Source: Aurantimonas manganoxydans SI85-9A1 (GTDB lineage: Bacteria; Pseudomonadota; Alphaproteobacteria; Rhizobiales; Rhizobiaceae). From it: 64,000 nucleotides of DNA. The notes beneath the pieces are model-generated. The model saw only the letters and a program-made list of their open reading frames with translations, made no database searches and was not told where the DNA came from. Made by a program: the position numbers and the translations under genes. The stretch is from assembly GCF_000153465.1 (NCBI RefSeq), contig NZ_CH672387.1:2209903-2273902 (forward strand), given 5' to 3'. This document shows, in pieces, positions 44,746 through 53,705 of this stretch. Each line of letters begins with the position of its first letter. Position 1 is the stretch's first letter.

Positions 44746-44958
44746 TCAGGCCTCGGGGGTGACGTCGACGCCCTCGCCCGCGCTGATGTTGTTCAGATGC
44801 GCATGCCCCTCGCCGCGCTCCGGATGGGGCGAGACATTGATGTCGGCGCCTTCCAGCCAGCGGCCGGAGACGTCGCCCTGGCCCGGCACGATGCGCCAGC
44901 GGGTTCCGTCGCTGAGTTCGATGATCCCGTCAGTGCTGGCGAGTTTGAGCAGAGCCAT
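44746..44958 (-). CDS. small protein of unknown function
   Basis: A 70-residue hydrophilic protein starting MALLKLASTDGIIELSDGTR and ending in an acidic tail. WRIVPGQGDVSGRWLEGADI suggests a small beta domain. No family recognised. AAAGG lies 7 bases before the ATG at 44958. It ends 25 bases from the shared terminator with nadE. Confidence 0.6.
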   Translation of the reverse strand: MALLKLASTDGIIELSDGTRWRIVPGQGDVSGRWLEGADINVSPHPERGEGHAHLNNISAGEGVDVTPEA

Positions 44959-45038
44959 GGTCGGACCTTTCACGTTCGTTCGGCTGCTTAGCCTTGGTGT
45001 CAGGCAATGCCGCGCGTGCGAGAGGGTTCCAGACCGCG

Positions 45039-45212
45039 CTACCGTGCTTCGCCGTCCTCGGGCAGATCCAGCATGAACCGAACCTCGTCCTCTGTGAAAC
45101 CAGCAGACAAGGCGAGATCCACGTCCGGCCTGTGGCCGATCGATCTGCGCGGCTTCTCGGCCCCAGGGGCCGTGTCGTCCGTGGTCTCGGTTTCGGAACG
45201 TTCGTTGCTCAT
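45039..45212 (-). CDS. very small protein of unknown function
   Basis: A 57-residue acidic protein (MSNERSETETTDDTAPG...). The C-terminal part, PDVDLALSAGFTEDEVRFML, looks like a conserved short helix; the rest is likely disordered. The ribosome-binding site is weak (GGGGC). It precedes the 70-residue gene on the same strand. An imperfect FNR-like sequence lies about 20 bases upstream (45232-45245), but its outer arms deviate from consensus. Gene status is uncertain. Confidence 0.4.
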   Translation of the reverse strand: MSNERSETETTDDTAPGAEKPRRSIGHRPDVDLALSAGFTEDEVRFMLDLPEDGEAR

Positions 45213-45279
45213 GCCCCAATGTTGCATCCGCAACGATCGGCGTCATTAAAGCACTATAAGTTGTCTGCACGACTGAAAT

Positions 45280-45921
45280 TCAGTGGGCGTGCTTTTCTTC
45301 GAGAAAGGCCCGCTGTTCCGCCGTCAGGCCACGCGGATCGAGGCCACGGGTCAGGATCGCCAGACGCGCCGTCTCCTCCAACTCTTCCATGGCGAAGACC
45401 GTGGCCGCCAGTTCGGTTCCGGCAACGACCGGGCCATGATTGGCGAGAAGCACCGCGGAACGCTTGCCGGCAAGGCCGCGCACCGCCTCGCCCATCGCCG
45501 GATCGCCCGGCATGAAATACGGCAACAGCTTCACCCGGCCGAGCTTCATCACCGAATAGGCGGTCAGCGGCGGCAGGACGTCGTCGGGGTCGGTGCCGGG
45601 CAGGATCGACAGCGCCACCGAATGGGTGCTGTGGAGGTGCACCACCGCCCCGGTCGTCGCCCGCCGGGTCTCGTAGAAGGCGCTGTGAAGCGGGATTTCC
45701 TTGGTCGGCTTGTCGCCGGACAGGTGCCGGAACTCCTCGTCCAGCCGCGAGATCCGGGCCGGGTCGAGAAAGCCGAAAGACGCATTGGTCGGGGTGACCA
45801 GGATCGTGCCGTCGCCAAGCCGCGCCGAGATGTTGCCGCTGGAGCCGCAGGTCAGGCCGCGGTCGAACATCGACTTGGCGAAGCGGCAGATGTCCTCGCG
45901 GAGCCGCGCCTCCTCGCTCAT
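45280..45921 (-). CDS. otnC: 3-oxo-tetronate 4-phosphate decarboxylase (class II aldolase family)
   Basis: A 213-residue class II aldolase/adducin fold enzyme that decarboxylates 3-oxo-tetronate 4-phosphate to dihydroxyacetone phosphate. Zinc-site features are GLTCGSSGNISARLGDGTIL, the Glu in PTKEIPLHSAFYETRRATTG, VVHLHSTHSVALSILPG (HxH) and the later His in LLANHGPVVAG. Its ATG overlaps the otnK stop by ATGA, so the kinase product is handed directly to the decarboxylase. The remaining enzymes for the pathway (a dehydrogenase and OtnI isomerase) are not in the window. Confidence 0.85.
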   Translation of the reverse strand: MSEEARLREDICRFAKSMFDRGLTCGSSGNISARLGDGTILVTPTNASFGFLDPARISRLDEEFRHLSGDKPTKEIPLHSAFYETRRATTGAVVHLHSTHSVALSILPGTDPDDVLPPLTAYSVMKLGRVKLLPYFMPGDPAMGEAVRGLAGKRSAVLLANHGPVVAGTELAATVFAMEELEETARLAILTRGLDPRGLTAEQRAFLEEKHAH

Positions 45922-47174
45922 GCCTCGCCTCCCAGACGGGCGGCGGCCTTGGCGAAGAAGTCGTCGGCGCCGAAATTGCCGGACTTCAGCGCCAGCGCCA
46001 GTTCGCGGCCCTCGACGCGCACCGCGGGAACGCCGGGATCGATCTCAGGCCCGATCTCCAGCGACTGGACGTCGAGCCCGGTGACGACGGCGCCGGAGGT
46101 CTCGCCACCGGCGGAGACCAGCCGGGTGATACCGGCCTCGACCAGCGCCGCCGCGGTGGCGGCAAACAGCCGTTCGATCGCGGTGGCGACCGCTTCCTTG
46201 CCATGGCGCTGCTGGGCCGCGGCGACCGTCTCCGGGTCGGCCGAGGAATAGATCAGCGGCACGCCGGACTGCGCAAGAACCCATTCGGTCAGCGAAGCGG
46301 CCGTCACCTCGCCTGCCATCACGGCATCGGCACCCAGCTCGAAGGTCGGGTGACCCGCGTCGCGATGGACGCCGACCTGGCGGCGGGTGGCGGTCGAGAC
46401 CGAGCCGGCGAGTGCCGCCGCGCGGCCGACAACGCCGGTCCAGAGCGCGGTCGAGGAGCCGATCAGCCCCTGCGCGCGGAAATTCTCAGGCAGGCCGAGC
46501 GCGATGCCGGAGCCGCCTGTGATCAGCGGCAGGTCGCGCGCCGCGTGTCCGGTGGCGTGGAGATCGGCGTCGAGCACGGCATCGGTGATGACGAAGCAGA
46601 GACCGTCGGCGCCGGCCTGGCGAAGCGCGTCGGCGATCGCGTCCTCTCCCTTCGCCACGACGCCGTAGGGCACGTGCGACACCGGCGCATCGGTCTGGCG
46701 GGCCAGCACCCGGCGCAGGTCGGCGTCGCGCATCGGCGTCAGCGGATGATTCTCCATGCCCGATTCCGACAGCAGCCGGTCGTTCACGAAGAGATGGCCC
46801 TGATAGACCGTGCGGCCGGTCGCGGGAAATGCCGGGCAGACGATGACCGCACCGGCGCCCAGCTCCCTGGCGATCGCTTCGCCGACCGGGCCGATATTGC
46901 CCTCGTCGGTCGAATCGAAGGTCGAGCAATATTTGAAGAAGAACTGCCGGCAGCCCTGGCTGCGCAGCCATGCCAGAGCCTCAAGCGACTGGCGCACGGC
47001 CTCGGCGACCGGGATCGTGCGCGACTTCAGCGCCACCACGCCGGCTTCCACGTCCGGCGCGGCATCGCCCGTCGGGACACCGCTGTACTGGACCGTGCGC
47101 ATGCCGCCCTTGGCCAGCGTGTTGGCAAGGTCGGAGGAGCCTGTGAAGTCGTCACCGATACAGCCGAGGATCAT
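45918..47174 (-). CDS. otnK: 3-oxo-tetronate kinase (four-carbon acid sugar kinase family)
   Basis: A 418-residue ATP-dependent kinase of the Pdx2-like/YgbK family. It opens with the diagnostic LGCIGDDFTGSSDLANTLAK (residues 2-21) and has KYCSTFDSTDEGNIGPVGEA (about 88-107), ending in the nucleotide-binding ITRLVSAGGETSGAVV block. It phosphorylates 3-oxo-tetronates in catabolism of four-carbon acid sugars such as erythronate or threonate. ATG 47174 is the conserved start; upstream in-frame codons are not family-like. It is coupled to otnC downstream. No regulator or transporter for the pathway is adjacent. Confidence 0.88.
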   Translation of the reverse strand: MILGCIGDDFTGSSDLANTLAKGGMRTVQYSGVPTGDAAPDVEAGVVALKSRTIPVAEAVRQSLEALAWLRSQGCRQFFFKYCSTFDSTDEGNIGPVGEAIARELGAGAVIVCPAFPATGRTVYQGHLFVNDRLLSESGMENHPLTPMRDADLRRVLARQTDAPVSHVPYGVVAKGEDAIADALRQAGADGLCFVITDAVLDADLHATGHAARDLPLITGGSGIALGLPENFRAQGLIGSSTALWTGVVGRAAALAGSVSTATRRQVGVHRDAGHPTFELGADAVMAGEVTAASLTEWVLAQSGVPLIYSSADPETVAAAQQRHGKEAVATAIERLFAATAAALVEAGITRLVSAGGETSGAVVTGLDVQSLEIGPEIDPGVPAVRVEGRELALALKSGNFGADDFFAKAAARLGGEA

Positions 47175-47484
47175 GGAATAACTGCCCGCTTGATGTCTGA
47201 CGGGTTCCTGCATGCAGATGCACGAACCGGGGAATGGCCGCTCCATAGCATTCCGGCACCAAAACGACACCTCCTGCCGTGCGGATCGTCAACGGCTGCC
47301 GTCCGGGCCACGCGTCCGGATCGCCGACCTGTCGACCGTGGCCAGGAAAGCCGCCCGCGCGCATCATCTCCCGGCGGCACATTCACCAAGAAACCGGAAT
47401 CATTCCCTGCGCTTGCGCAACTATGTTGCAGCGCACTTTGAACCGTAAGACACTGGCAAAACAGCGGACAACCGGTGTTTGCCG
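47175..47484. other. intergenic stretch, no gene seen
   Basis: About 310 bases between the otnK start and the end of the glyoxalase gene, both leftward. It should contain the otn promoter and the end of the glyoxalase transcript. I see no convincing gene, clear terminator or repeat. Confidence 0.5.
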
Positions 47485-48414
47485 TCAGCCGAGGTCCGGC
47501 AGTCGTCCCTCGATCTCTTCACGCCTCGATTCAAGAAACGGCGGCAAGCGCAGCGCCTGTCCGAGGTCTTCCGGCGCTTCGTCCACCGCAAATCCAGGCG
47601 CGTCGGTGGCGATCTCGAAGAGGACATGCCCCGGCTCGCGGAAATAGACCGAACGGAAATAATTGCGGTCCTTCTGCTCGGTCGCGGCAATGCCGTGGTT
47701 CTCGGCGAGCTTGCGCACCAACACGGCCTGCTGTGCGTCATCGGCCGCGCGGAAGGCGACGTGATGGACCGATCCGGCGCCGACGCGCGGCTTCAGAAAG
47801 CCGCCGACGGCCCGCAGATCGATGATCCGGCCGAAATTCGCATCGCAGACGAAGCGGATGAGCGATTCCTCGCGAGCAACCTCGCGGAAACCGAGGACGT
47901 CGGTGAGGATCGCCGCGGTCGCCTCGGCCTCTTCCAGGAGCAGGCTGACGCTGTGAAAGCCGCGGATCGCATGTTCGGCCGGAATCTCGGAGGTCGCGCG
48001 GCCCGGCAGCAGGTCATCGCCCGCGCGGGCAACGAAGGCGAGGCGCAGGCCATCGGGATCGCGGAAGGCCAGCACGGTCTCGCCGAAACGCTTGACCAGC
48101 GAATCGTGGGGCACACCCTTCTCGATCAGCCGATGGCTCCAGAAGCCGATCGCCCCTTCCGGCACGCAGAAGACGATCTCCTGGGTCTCGCCCACACCGA
48201 GCCGGCCCGGTGCCGCATGGTCCCAGGGAAAGAACGTCAGGATCGTGCCCGGCTGCCCGGTCTCGTCGCCGTAATAGAGGTGATAGGTGCCGGGGTCGTC
48301 GAAATTGACGGTCTTCTTGACCAGCCGGAGCCCGAGCGTGCGGGTGTAGAAGTCGAGATTGCGGTCCGCGCGCCCCGCAATCGCCGTCACATGATGAATG
48401 CCGTTCACGACCAT
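47485..48414 (-). CDS. two-domain glyoxalase/extradiol-type (VOC) protein, ring-cleaving dioxygenase family
   Basis: A 309-residue protein of two vicinal-oxygen-chelate modules (about 1-140 and 150-290). Metal ligands are His in VVNGIHHVTAIAGRADRNLD and in RGFHSVSLLLEE, and the C-terminal GSVHHVAFRAADDAQQ and HVLFEIATDAPGFAVDE (Glu). This pattern is that of LinE/MhqO-type proteins annotated as ring-cleaving dioxygenases; the actual aromatic substrate, if any, is unknown. No signal peptide. It stands alone between the lol genes and the otn genes. Start ATG 48414. Confidence 0.82.
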   Translation of the reverse strand: MVVNGIHHVTAIAGRADRNLDFYTRTLGLRLVKKTVNFDDPGTYHLYYGDETGQPGTILTFFPWDHAAPGRLGVGETQEIVFCVPEGAIGFWSHRLIEKGVPHDSLVKRFGETVLAFRDPDGLRLAFVARAGDDLLPGRATSEIPAEHAIRGFHSVSLLLEEAEATAAILTDVLGFREVAREESLIRFVCDANFGRIIDLRAVGGFLKPRVGAGSVHHVAFRAADDAQQAVLVRKLAENHGIAATEQKDRNYFRSVYFREPGHVLFEIATDAPGFAVDEAPEDLGQALRLPPFLESRREEIEGRLPDLG

Positions 48415-48522
48415 GCCCCTTCTCCGCTTTTTGCCGGATCAACGGGGCACAGGTTAGGGCGGGCGCCGATCCGGCGCACGCGGAATCGCCCGCACCGGGG
48501 TCTGGACGCGGCGAACGGTGAG

Positions 48523-49218
48523 TCAGCCGAGCTCGAGCGGTACGATCTTGCCATTCTCGAGCGTGATCGCGCGGTCCATGCGGGCCGCCAGCTCGTGATT
48601 GTGGGTGGCGATCAGCGCCGCGACACCCGACTGGCGCACCAGGGCAGTCAGCGCGTCGAAGACATAGCCCGACGTGGTGGGGTCGAGATTGCCGGTCGGC
48701 TCGTCGGCCAGGAGGACATGCGGTGCGTTGGCCACGGCCCGCGCGATGGCGACGCGCTGCTGTTCGCCGCCCGACAGCTCGGCCGGTCGATGTGCCGCGC
48801 GCTTGCCGATCCGCATATATTCGAGCAGCTCCCGCGCCCGCTCGGCAGCCGCAGACCGCGACTGTCCCAAGATCATCTGCGGCATCATGACGTTCTCGAG
48901 GGCCGAGAACTCCGGCAGCAAGTGATGGAACTGGTAGACGAAGCCGATCGCCCGGCGCCGCATCTCGGTGCGCCGGTCGTCGCCCAGCGTGCCGCAGGGC
49001 TGGCCGCCGACAAGGACCTCGCCGGTGTCCGGCCGTTCCAGAAGCCCGGCGATATGGAGCAGCGTCGACTTGCCGGCCCCCGACGGGGCGACGAGCGCCA
49101 CCATCTCGCCGGCGGCGACGCCGACGGCCGCGTCGTCGAGGATCGTCAGACGGTCCTCGCCCTGGTCGAAATGTCGTCCGACCCCGGTGAGCTGAAGTGC
49201 GTAAGTCTCTGTCATCAT
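48523..49218 (-). CDS. lolD: lipoprotein-releasing system ATP-binding protein LolD
   Basis: The 231-residue ATPase drives release of lipoproteins from the inner membrane to the carrier LolA. Walker A is [11 protein letters not shown], the Q-loop region is [21 protein letters not shown] (characteristic of LolD), the signature is [16 protein letters not shown], and Walker B is [13 protein letters not shown]. The ATG at 49218 overlaps the lolC stop (ATGA), so the subunits are made together. One permease gene is present, consistent with the LolC/E-type homodimer organisation in alphaproteobacteria. Confidence 0.92.
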   Translation of the reverse strand: MMTETYALQLTGVGRHFDQGEDRLTILDDAAVGVAAGEMVALVAPSGAGKSTLLHIAGLLERPDTGEVLVGGQPCGTLGDDRRTEMRRRAIGFVYQFHHLLPEFSALENVMMPQMILGQSRSAAAERARELLEYMRIGKRAAHRPAELSGGEQQRVAIARAVANAPHVLLADEPTGNLDPTTSGYVFDALTALVRQSGVAALIATHNHELAARMDRAITLENGKIVPLELG

Positions 49219-50519
49219 TCGTACCGCAGCGCCTCGACCGGATCGAGTCGCGAGGCCTGCCAGGACGGCAGGATCGTCGCGAGGAAAGACAGGCCGATGG
49301 CCATGAGGACGACCAGCACGACCTCGCCGGAGTCGATCTCGGCCGGCAACTGGCTGAGGAAATAGAATTCCGGGTTGAAGAGGATCGTGCCCGACAGCCA
49401 GGAGAAGAACTGCCGGATGTTCTCGATATTGAGGCAGAAGACGACGCCCAGGATCAGGCCGGCCAGCGTTCCGGCGAAGCCGATCGACGCGCCGGTGATC
49501 AGGAAGACGCGCATCACCGCGCCCCGGGTCGCACCCATGGTGCGCAGGATGGCGATGTCGCGGCCCTTGTCCTTCACCAGCATGAACAGGCCGGAGATGA
49601 TGTTGAGAGCCGCCACCAGCACGATCAGCGTCAGGATGATGAACATGACGTTGCGCTCGACTTCCAGCGCCGAGAAGAAGGACTGGTTCTGGGTCTGCCA
49701 GGTCACCGTGTAGTTCGGACGCCCGGCCGCGGTCTCGATCGTGCGCTGCAGGTCCTGCACCCGGTCGGGATCGTCGACGAAAATCTCCACCGACTGGGCG
49801 AGCCCCTCGTGGTTGAAGAAGAGCTGCGCTTCGGCGAGCGGCATGTAGACGTAGGAGGCGTCGTATTCCGATAGGCCGATCTCGAAGATCGCCGCCACCG
49901 GATAAGCCTTGACCCGCGGCGTCGTGCCGAGCGGCGTCACGTCGCCATCGGGCGAGACCAGCGTGATGTTGTCGCCGAGCCGCAGGCCCAGCGCTTCCGC
50001 CAGCCGGCTGCCGATGGCCAGCCCGCCGCCTTCGCTGAATCCGTCGAGCGTGCCCTGCCTGATGTTCTCGGAGACCGGCTTCAGATCGGCGAGGTCCTCG
50101 CCGCGCACGCCCTTGACCAGGGCGCCCGTGCTGCTGCTGGCAAGGCCCGAGGCGAGGACCTGTCCCTGCACCAGTGGCATCGCGAAGGCGACGCCCGGCA
50201 CCGTTTCGACCGCGGCGGTCACATCGGAGAAATCGTCGAGTGGCCGGTCGATCGGATACATGACGACATGGCCGTTGACGCCCAGGATGCGGGTCAGAAG
50301 CTCGCCGCGAAAGCCGTTCATCACCGACATGACGATGATCAGCGCCGCGACGCCCAGCATGATGCCGAGGAAGGAGAAGCCGGCAATGACGGACACGCCG
50401 GCATCGCGGCGCCGCGAGCGCAGATAACGACCGGCGAGCATCCATTCGAAGCGCGCGAAGGGCCGCGTCGAATGGCGGGCCCCGGCCGAGGGCGCGGCGG
50501 CCGCGGTGGCTTCGCTCAT
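49215..50519 (-). CDS. lolC: lipoprotein-releasing ABC permease LolC/LolE family
   Basis: A 434-residue inner-membrane protein with the MacB/LolCE layout. An N-terminal helix ([20 protein letters not shown], about 40-65) is followed by a large periplasmic domain (65-290) and three C-terminal helices ([20 protein letters not shown], then [20 protein letters not shown] and the last near 400). The loop [15 protein letters not shown] is the coupling site for LolD. Its ATG at 50519 overlaps the proS stop by ATGA; co-translation with proS is the usual alphaproteobacterial arrangement. Confidence 0.92.
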   Translation of the reverse strand: MSEATAAAAPSAGARHSTRPFARFEWMLAGRYLRSRRRDAGVSVIAGFSFLGIMLGVAALIIVMSVMNGFRGELLTRILGVNGHVVMYPIDRPLDDFSDVTAAVETVPGVAFAMPLVQGQVLASGLASSSTGALVKGVRGEDLADLKPVSENIRQGTLDGFSEGGGLAIGSRLAEALGLRLGDNITLVSPDGDVTPLGTTPRVKAYPVAAIFEIGLSEYDASYVYMPLAEAQLFFNHEGLAQSVEIFVDDPDRVQDLQRTIETAAGRPNYTVTWQTQNQSFFSALEVERNVMFIILTLIVLVAALNIISGLFMLVKDKGRDIAILRTMGATRGAVMRVFLITGASIGFAGTLAGLILGVVFCLNIENIRQFFSWLSGTILFNPEFYFLSQLPAEIDSGEVVLVVLMAIGLSFLATILPSWQASRLDPVEALRYE

Positions 50520-51838
50520 GCCTGCACCCGGGCAAGAACCGACGACAGCGGCAGCGATTGCCGCTCGCCGGTGGCGCGCAGCTTGATCTCGGCCTCGCCG
50601 GCCTTGGCGCCGCGCGGCCCGACGATGACCTGCATGGGCAGACCGATCAGGTCCATCGAGGCGAACTTGGCGCCGGCCCGGGTGTCCTGGTCGTCGTAGA
50701 GCACGTCGATGCCTGCCGCCTGCATCTGGCGGTAGAGATCCTCGCAGGCCGCGTCGCAATCGGCGTCGCCCGGCTTCATGTTGATCAGCCCGACATCGAA
50801 GGGCGCCACGGATTTCGGCCAGATGATGCCGTTCTCGTCGTGGGAGGCTTCGATGATCGCGGCCAGAAGCCGGCTCGGGCCGATGCCGTAGGAGCCCATG
50901 TGCACCGGCACGTCCTTGCCGTCGGGGCCGGTGACGACCGCCTTCATCGGCTCGGAATATTTCGTCCCGAAATGGAAGATGTGGCCGACCTCGATACCGC
51001 GTGCGGCAAGCTTGTCGTCCTCTGCGAGCTGGTCCCAGGTCGCCGTCTCGTGCATCTCGTCGGTGGCCGCATAGGGAGTGGTCCAGGCCTTGACGATCTC
51101 GGCGAGGCCCGCGGCATCGTCGAAATCGACGCCCTCGCACGGCACGGCCAGATCGAGATAGTCGCGGTGGCAGAAGACCTCGCTCTCGCCGGTCGAGGCG
51201 AGGACGATGAATTCGTGGCTGAGCTCGCCGCCGATCGGGCCGGTGTCGGCGCGCATGGGAATGGCCTTCAGGCCGCAGCGCTCGAAGGTCCGCAGATAGG
51301 CGACGAACATCCGGTCATAGGCAATCTTGGAATTGTCGTAGTCGAGATCGAAGGAATAGGCATCCTTCATCAGGAATTCGCGCGAGCGCATCACGCCGAA
51401 GCGCGGCCGGACCTCGTCGCGGAACTTCCACTGCAGATGGTAGAGGTTGAGCGGCAGGTCCTTGTAGGTGCGCACATAGGACCGGAAGATGTCGGTGATC
51501 ATCTCCTCGTTGGTCGGACCGTAGAGAAGATCGCGACCGTGGCGGTCCTCGATGCGCAGCATCTCCTTGCCGTAATCCTCGTAGCGCCCGCTCTCGCGCC
51601 ACAGATCGGCCGACTGGATGGTCGGCATCAGGAGCTCGATCGCGCCGGAGCGGTTCTGCTCCTCGCGGATGATCGCGCAGACCTTGTCGAGCACCCGCTT
51701 GCCGAGCGGCAGGAAGGAGTAGAGCCCGGCCGCCTGCTGACGGATCATGCCGGCACGCAGCATCAGCCGATGGGAAACGATCTCCGCTTCCTTCGGGGTC
51801 TCTTTGAGAATGGGCAGAAAATATCGCGACAGGCGCAT
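50516..51838 (-). CDS. proS: proline--tRNA ligase, short alphaproteobacterial form
   Basis: A class II aminoacyl-tRNA synthetase of 440 residues, lacking the large editing insertion of E. coli ProRS, as is usual in alphaproteobacteria. Motif 1 is in [20 protein letters not shown], motif 2 in [24 protein letters not shown], motif 3 in [20 protein letters not shown]. The C-terminal anticodon-binding domain runs from about 350 ([13 protein letters not shown]). Start ATG 51838 ([20 protein letters not shown]). It heads proS-lolC-lolD. Upstream lies a noncoding stretch and an IS630 copy, so its promoter region is in 51839-52385. Confidence 0.95.
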   Translation of the reverse strand: MRLSRYFLPILKETPKEAEIVSHRLMLRAGMIRQQAAGLYSFLPLGKRVLDKVCAIIREEQNRSGAIELLMPTIQSADLWRESGRYEDYGKEMLRIEDRHGRDLLYGPTNEEMITDIFRSYVRTYKDLPLNLYHLQWKFRDEVRPRFGVMRSREFLMKDAYSFDLDYDNSKIAYDRMFVAYLRTFERCGLKAIPMRADTGPIGGELSHEFIVLASTGESEVFCHRDYLDLAVPCEGVDFDDAAGLAEIVKAWTTPYAATDEMHETATWDQLAEDDKLAARGIEVGHIFHFGTKYSEPMKAVVTGPDGKDVPVHMGSYGIGPSRLLAAIIEASHDENGIIWPKSVAPFDVGLINMKPGDADCDAACEDLYRQMQAAGIDVLYDDQDTRAGAKFASMDLIGLPMQVIVGPRGAKAGEAEIKLRATGERQSLPLSSVLARVQA

Positions 51839-52178
51839 GGGACGTCCGATGAATGCGGGGTTCGACTGGCGCAGGGGCGCTTTTGCGCGTCTTAACCGCT
51901 CCCCGGGCGATTGGAAAGCCGGCGGCGCGCGCGTTAGCAAGCTCCGCGCCAATTTGCGCCCGCGGACCGCGCCAGGGGCGGCGTGGCAGAATAATGACAC
52001 GACCCCGGAAAAATGCGTGACATTGCGAATTCGGCTGGATACGCTCGCGACCATAACAAAAGGCGCCGGCAGGTGCGATTTCTGCGGTCTAGTCTTGGGA
52101 GGACGCGATTTCCGGCGCGGCAGTTGCCGCAGCCCCGATCAACGTCATCGGAGCGAAATCCAGACACGCGACTTTGGA
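51839..52178 (+). ncRNA. candidate small RNA region ahead of an orphan terminator
   Basis: No protein gene explains the strong plus-strand terminator at 52179-52206. Reading frames on the plus strand here run through the hairpin and do not look protein-like. The stretch also contains pairing segments such as GGCAGTTGCC (about 52125). An RNA of 100-200 nt ending at 52206 would fit. Its 5' end is not defined by what I can see, and I do not recognise a known RNA family. The proS promoter on the other strand must lie in the same stretch. Confidence 0.35.
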
Positions 52179-52206
52179 TGCAAGGCGAAAGCCTTGCATT
52201 TTTTTT
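52179..52206 (+). terminator. strong plus-strand intrinsic terminator without an assigned gene
   Basis: A perfect 8-bp stem (52179-52186 with 52191-52198, TGCAAGGC arms) closed by a GAAA tetraloop and followed by eight T. On the minus strand it would be preceded, not followed, by the homopolymer, so it acts on rightward transcripts. Confidence 0.88.
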
Positions 52207-52385
52207 GCCCTGCGACGGCGTGTTCAGATCGTGGTCACGCGGGCTGCGGCGCGCCGAGCCGAGCCGAGCCGGGACATCGGCAATATCGCCATCCGGATCG
52301 GCGACTGACCGTACCGAAGCGAAGGGCTGCCGGTCATGGCGGCCGTCTGTGTCTGGCGAGACCGCGAGGTCTGGTTGACGCTTGC

Positions 52386-52398
52386 TAGAGCGTCGGAC
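52386..52398 (+). repeat. left end of IS630 element: TA target plus inverted repeat
   Basis: TA followed by GAGCGTCGGAC; matches the complement of 53428-53440 over 13 bases. Confidence 0.9.
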
Positions 52399-52467
52399 TG
52401 AATCCCAGAATCCCGGTTCGCTTCCCTTTAAGCCTTCACCGTGATTCCCTCGTGTTGGAGGTGGATC

Positions 52468-52857
52468 ATGAGCAAAAGCTATTCGATTGATCTGCGTGAA
52501 CGGGTCGCCGGCTTCATCGACAAGGGGCAGTCTCGTCGGGCGGCGGCTCGCCATTTTGGCGTTAGCGAGAGCTTTGCGATCAAGCTGGACCAGCGGCGAG
52601 TCCGGTCAGGATCGATCGCACCGCAGAAGCAAGGCCGCCCTCGCGGTAGCGGAAAGCTGGAGGTGTTTGAGGCCTTTCTGATCGGCGTCGTCGAAGCCAA
52701 GCCCGACATCACCATGCCGGAACTGGCCGCGCTGCTGACGGAGGCGCACAGCGTGACCGCCGCCCCGGCGGTGCTGTCGCGCTTTCTGTGCCGGCGCGGC
52801 TTCACATATAAAAAAATGCCTGATGGCGTCGGAATGCGCACGCGCCAACGTGCGTGA
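52468..52857 (+). CDS. IS630 family transposase, N-terminal frame (OrfA)
   Basis: A 129-residue product with the helix-turn-helix DNA-binding region ([20 protein letters not shown], then [15 protein letters not shown]) and the second HTH with [14 protein letters not shown]-type end ([16 protein letters not shown]) just at the shift point. GGAGG lies 6 bases before the ATG at 52468. The frame passes through a run of seven A (52810-52816) and ends 41 bases later. Reading continues naturally into the second frame if one A is skipped, giving YKKCLMASE, as expected for IS630 transposases (family pattern YKKTLHASE). Confidence 0.88.
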   Translation: MSKSYSIDLRERVAGFIDKGQSRRAAARHFGVSESFAIKLDQRRVRSGSIAPQKQGRPRGSGKLEVFEAFLIGVVEAKPDITMPELAALLTEAHSVTAAPAVLSRFLCRRGFTYKKMPDGVGMRTRQRA

Positions 52858-53425
52858 GGAGCGCCGGGTCTGGAAGACCAAGCGCCAGCCCCGGATGCGA
52901 TTGGCGCCGCAGCGTCTGGTGTTCATCGACGAGACGTCGGTGACGACCAAGATGGCCCGGCTGCGCGGCCGTAGCCGGCGCGGCCGGAGACTGCGCGCCG
53001 ACGCACCCTTCGGCCACTGGGGCACCCAGACCTTCATTGCCGGCCTGCGCTGCCACGAACTAACCGCACCCTGGGTCATCGACCGGCCGCTCAACCGATC
53101 CGCCTTCGACACCTACATCGAGACCCAGCTCGCGCCGACGCTGCGCAAAGGCGACATCGTCATTCTCGACAATCTTGCTGTCCACAAAAGTCAGCGGGCG
53201 GCCGAGTGCCTTCGACGAAGAGGCGCCTGGTTCCTATTCCTGCCACCCTATTCGCCGGATCTGAACCCGATCGAGATGGCGTTCTCAAAGCTGAAGGCAC
53301 ATCTGCGCAAGGCTGCCGCCAGGACATTCGACGATCTCTGGAAGGCCATCGGCGATATCTGCGGCCTCTTTGAACCAGAAGAGTGCTGGAACTACCTCAA
53401 GGCCGCGGGATATGCGTCTGATTAA
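52814..53425 (+). CDS. IS630 family transposase, catalytic frame (OrfB)
   Basis: About 203 residues bearing the DDE nuclease domain. The first Asp is in [20 protein letters not shown], the second in [20 protein letters not shown], and the Glu in [20 protein letters not shown]. The triad is complete. The frame is the +1 frame relative to OrfA, entered at the A7 run; an ATG at 52823 could also start it independently. A fused product through ribosomal or transcriptional slippage is the likely active transposase. Confidence 0.88.
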   Translation, partial: KCLMASECARANVREERRVWKTKRQPRMRLAPQRLVFIDETSVTTKMARLRGRSRRGRRLRADAPFGHWGTQTFIAGLRCHELTAPWVIDRPLNRSAFDTYIETQLAPTLRKGDIVILDNLAVHKSQRAAECLRRRGAWFLFLPPYSPDLNPIEMAFSKLKAHLRKAAARTFDDLWKAIGDICGLFEPEECWNYLKAAGYASD

Positions 53426-53427
53426 GC

Positions 53428-53440
53428 GTCCGACGCTCTA
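53428..53440 (-). repeat. right end of IS630 element: inverted repeat plus TA target
   Basis: GTCCGACGCTC followed by TA; the complement of the left end. On the minus strand TA plus the first G of the element reads TAG, the stop codon of the DUF1467 gene. Confidence 0.9.
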
Positions 53441-53704
53441 AGTGCCGGGGATGATCTTCGGGAAATCGTCCGGGCTCAGCCCGTAGACCTGGGTGACCAC
53501 GTAGAAGGCGGCGAAGACGACGCAGGCGAGGATCGTCGTCTGCAGAAGCTTCCGGCCCATGCGGTGCTGGGCCGGTGCGCTGTGGGTGGTGCCGAGGGTG
53601 ATGTCGTCGGCATCCGCCTGGCTGCGCTGGCCAAGCGGCAGGATGACGAAGAGCGACGTCCACCAGATGATGAAATAGATCGCCAACCCCGAGACCCAGC
53701 CCAT
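53438..53704 (-). CDS. DUF1467 family small membrane protein
   Basis: An 88-residue inner-membrane protein with two helices (WVSGLAIYFIIWWTSLFVIL near the N-terminus and LQTTILACVVFAAFYVVTQV at about 54-73) and a polar loop between (SQADADDITLGTTHSAPAQH). This is the DUF1467 pattern; function unknown. It follows the epimerase gene by one base. Its stop is TAG, in which TA is the IS630 target and G is the first base of the element. The pre-insertion sequence, reconstructed from the left flank, also read TAG, so the protein is unchanged. Confidence 0.88.
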   Translation of the reverse strand: MGWVSGLAIYFIIWWTSLFVILPLGQRSQADADDITLGTTHSAPAQHRMGRKLLQTTILACVVFAAFYVVTQVYGLSPDDFPKIIPGT

Positions 53705-53705
53705 C

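Larger units (their letters stand above)
52388..53438 (+). mobile_element. IS630-family insertion sequence
   Basis: A 1051-bp element flanked by TA dinucleotides (52386-52387 and 53439-53440), the target duplication of the IS630/Tc1-mariner group. Terminal inverted repeats are GAGCGTCGGAC at 52388-52398 and its complement at 53428-53438, 11 of 11 matching. It encodes a transposase split between two overlapping frames (52468-52857 and 52814-53425) around an A7 run. Both ends and both frames look intact. It sits between DUF1467 and proS, with the right TA inside the DUF1467 stop codon. Confidence 0.92.

Noticed and set aside
45232-45245. A fourth FNR-like sequence (CGATCGGCGTCATT) upstream of a very small gene
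   Set aside because: The core GATCGGCGTCA matches the other boxes, but both outer arms deviate from TTGAT and ATCAA, so it was not counted as a site.
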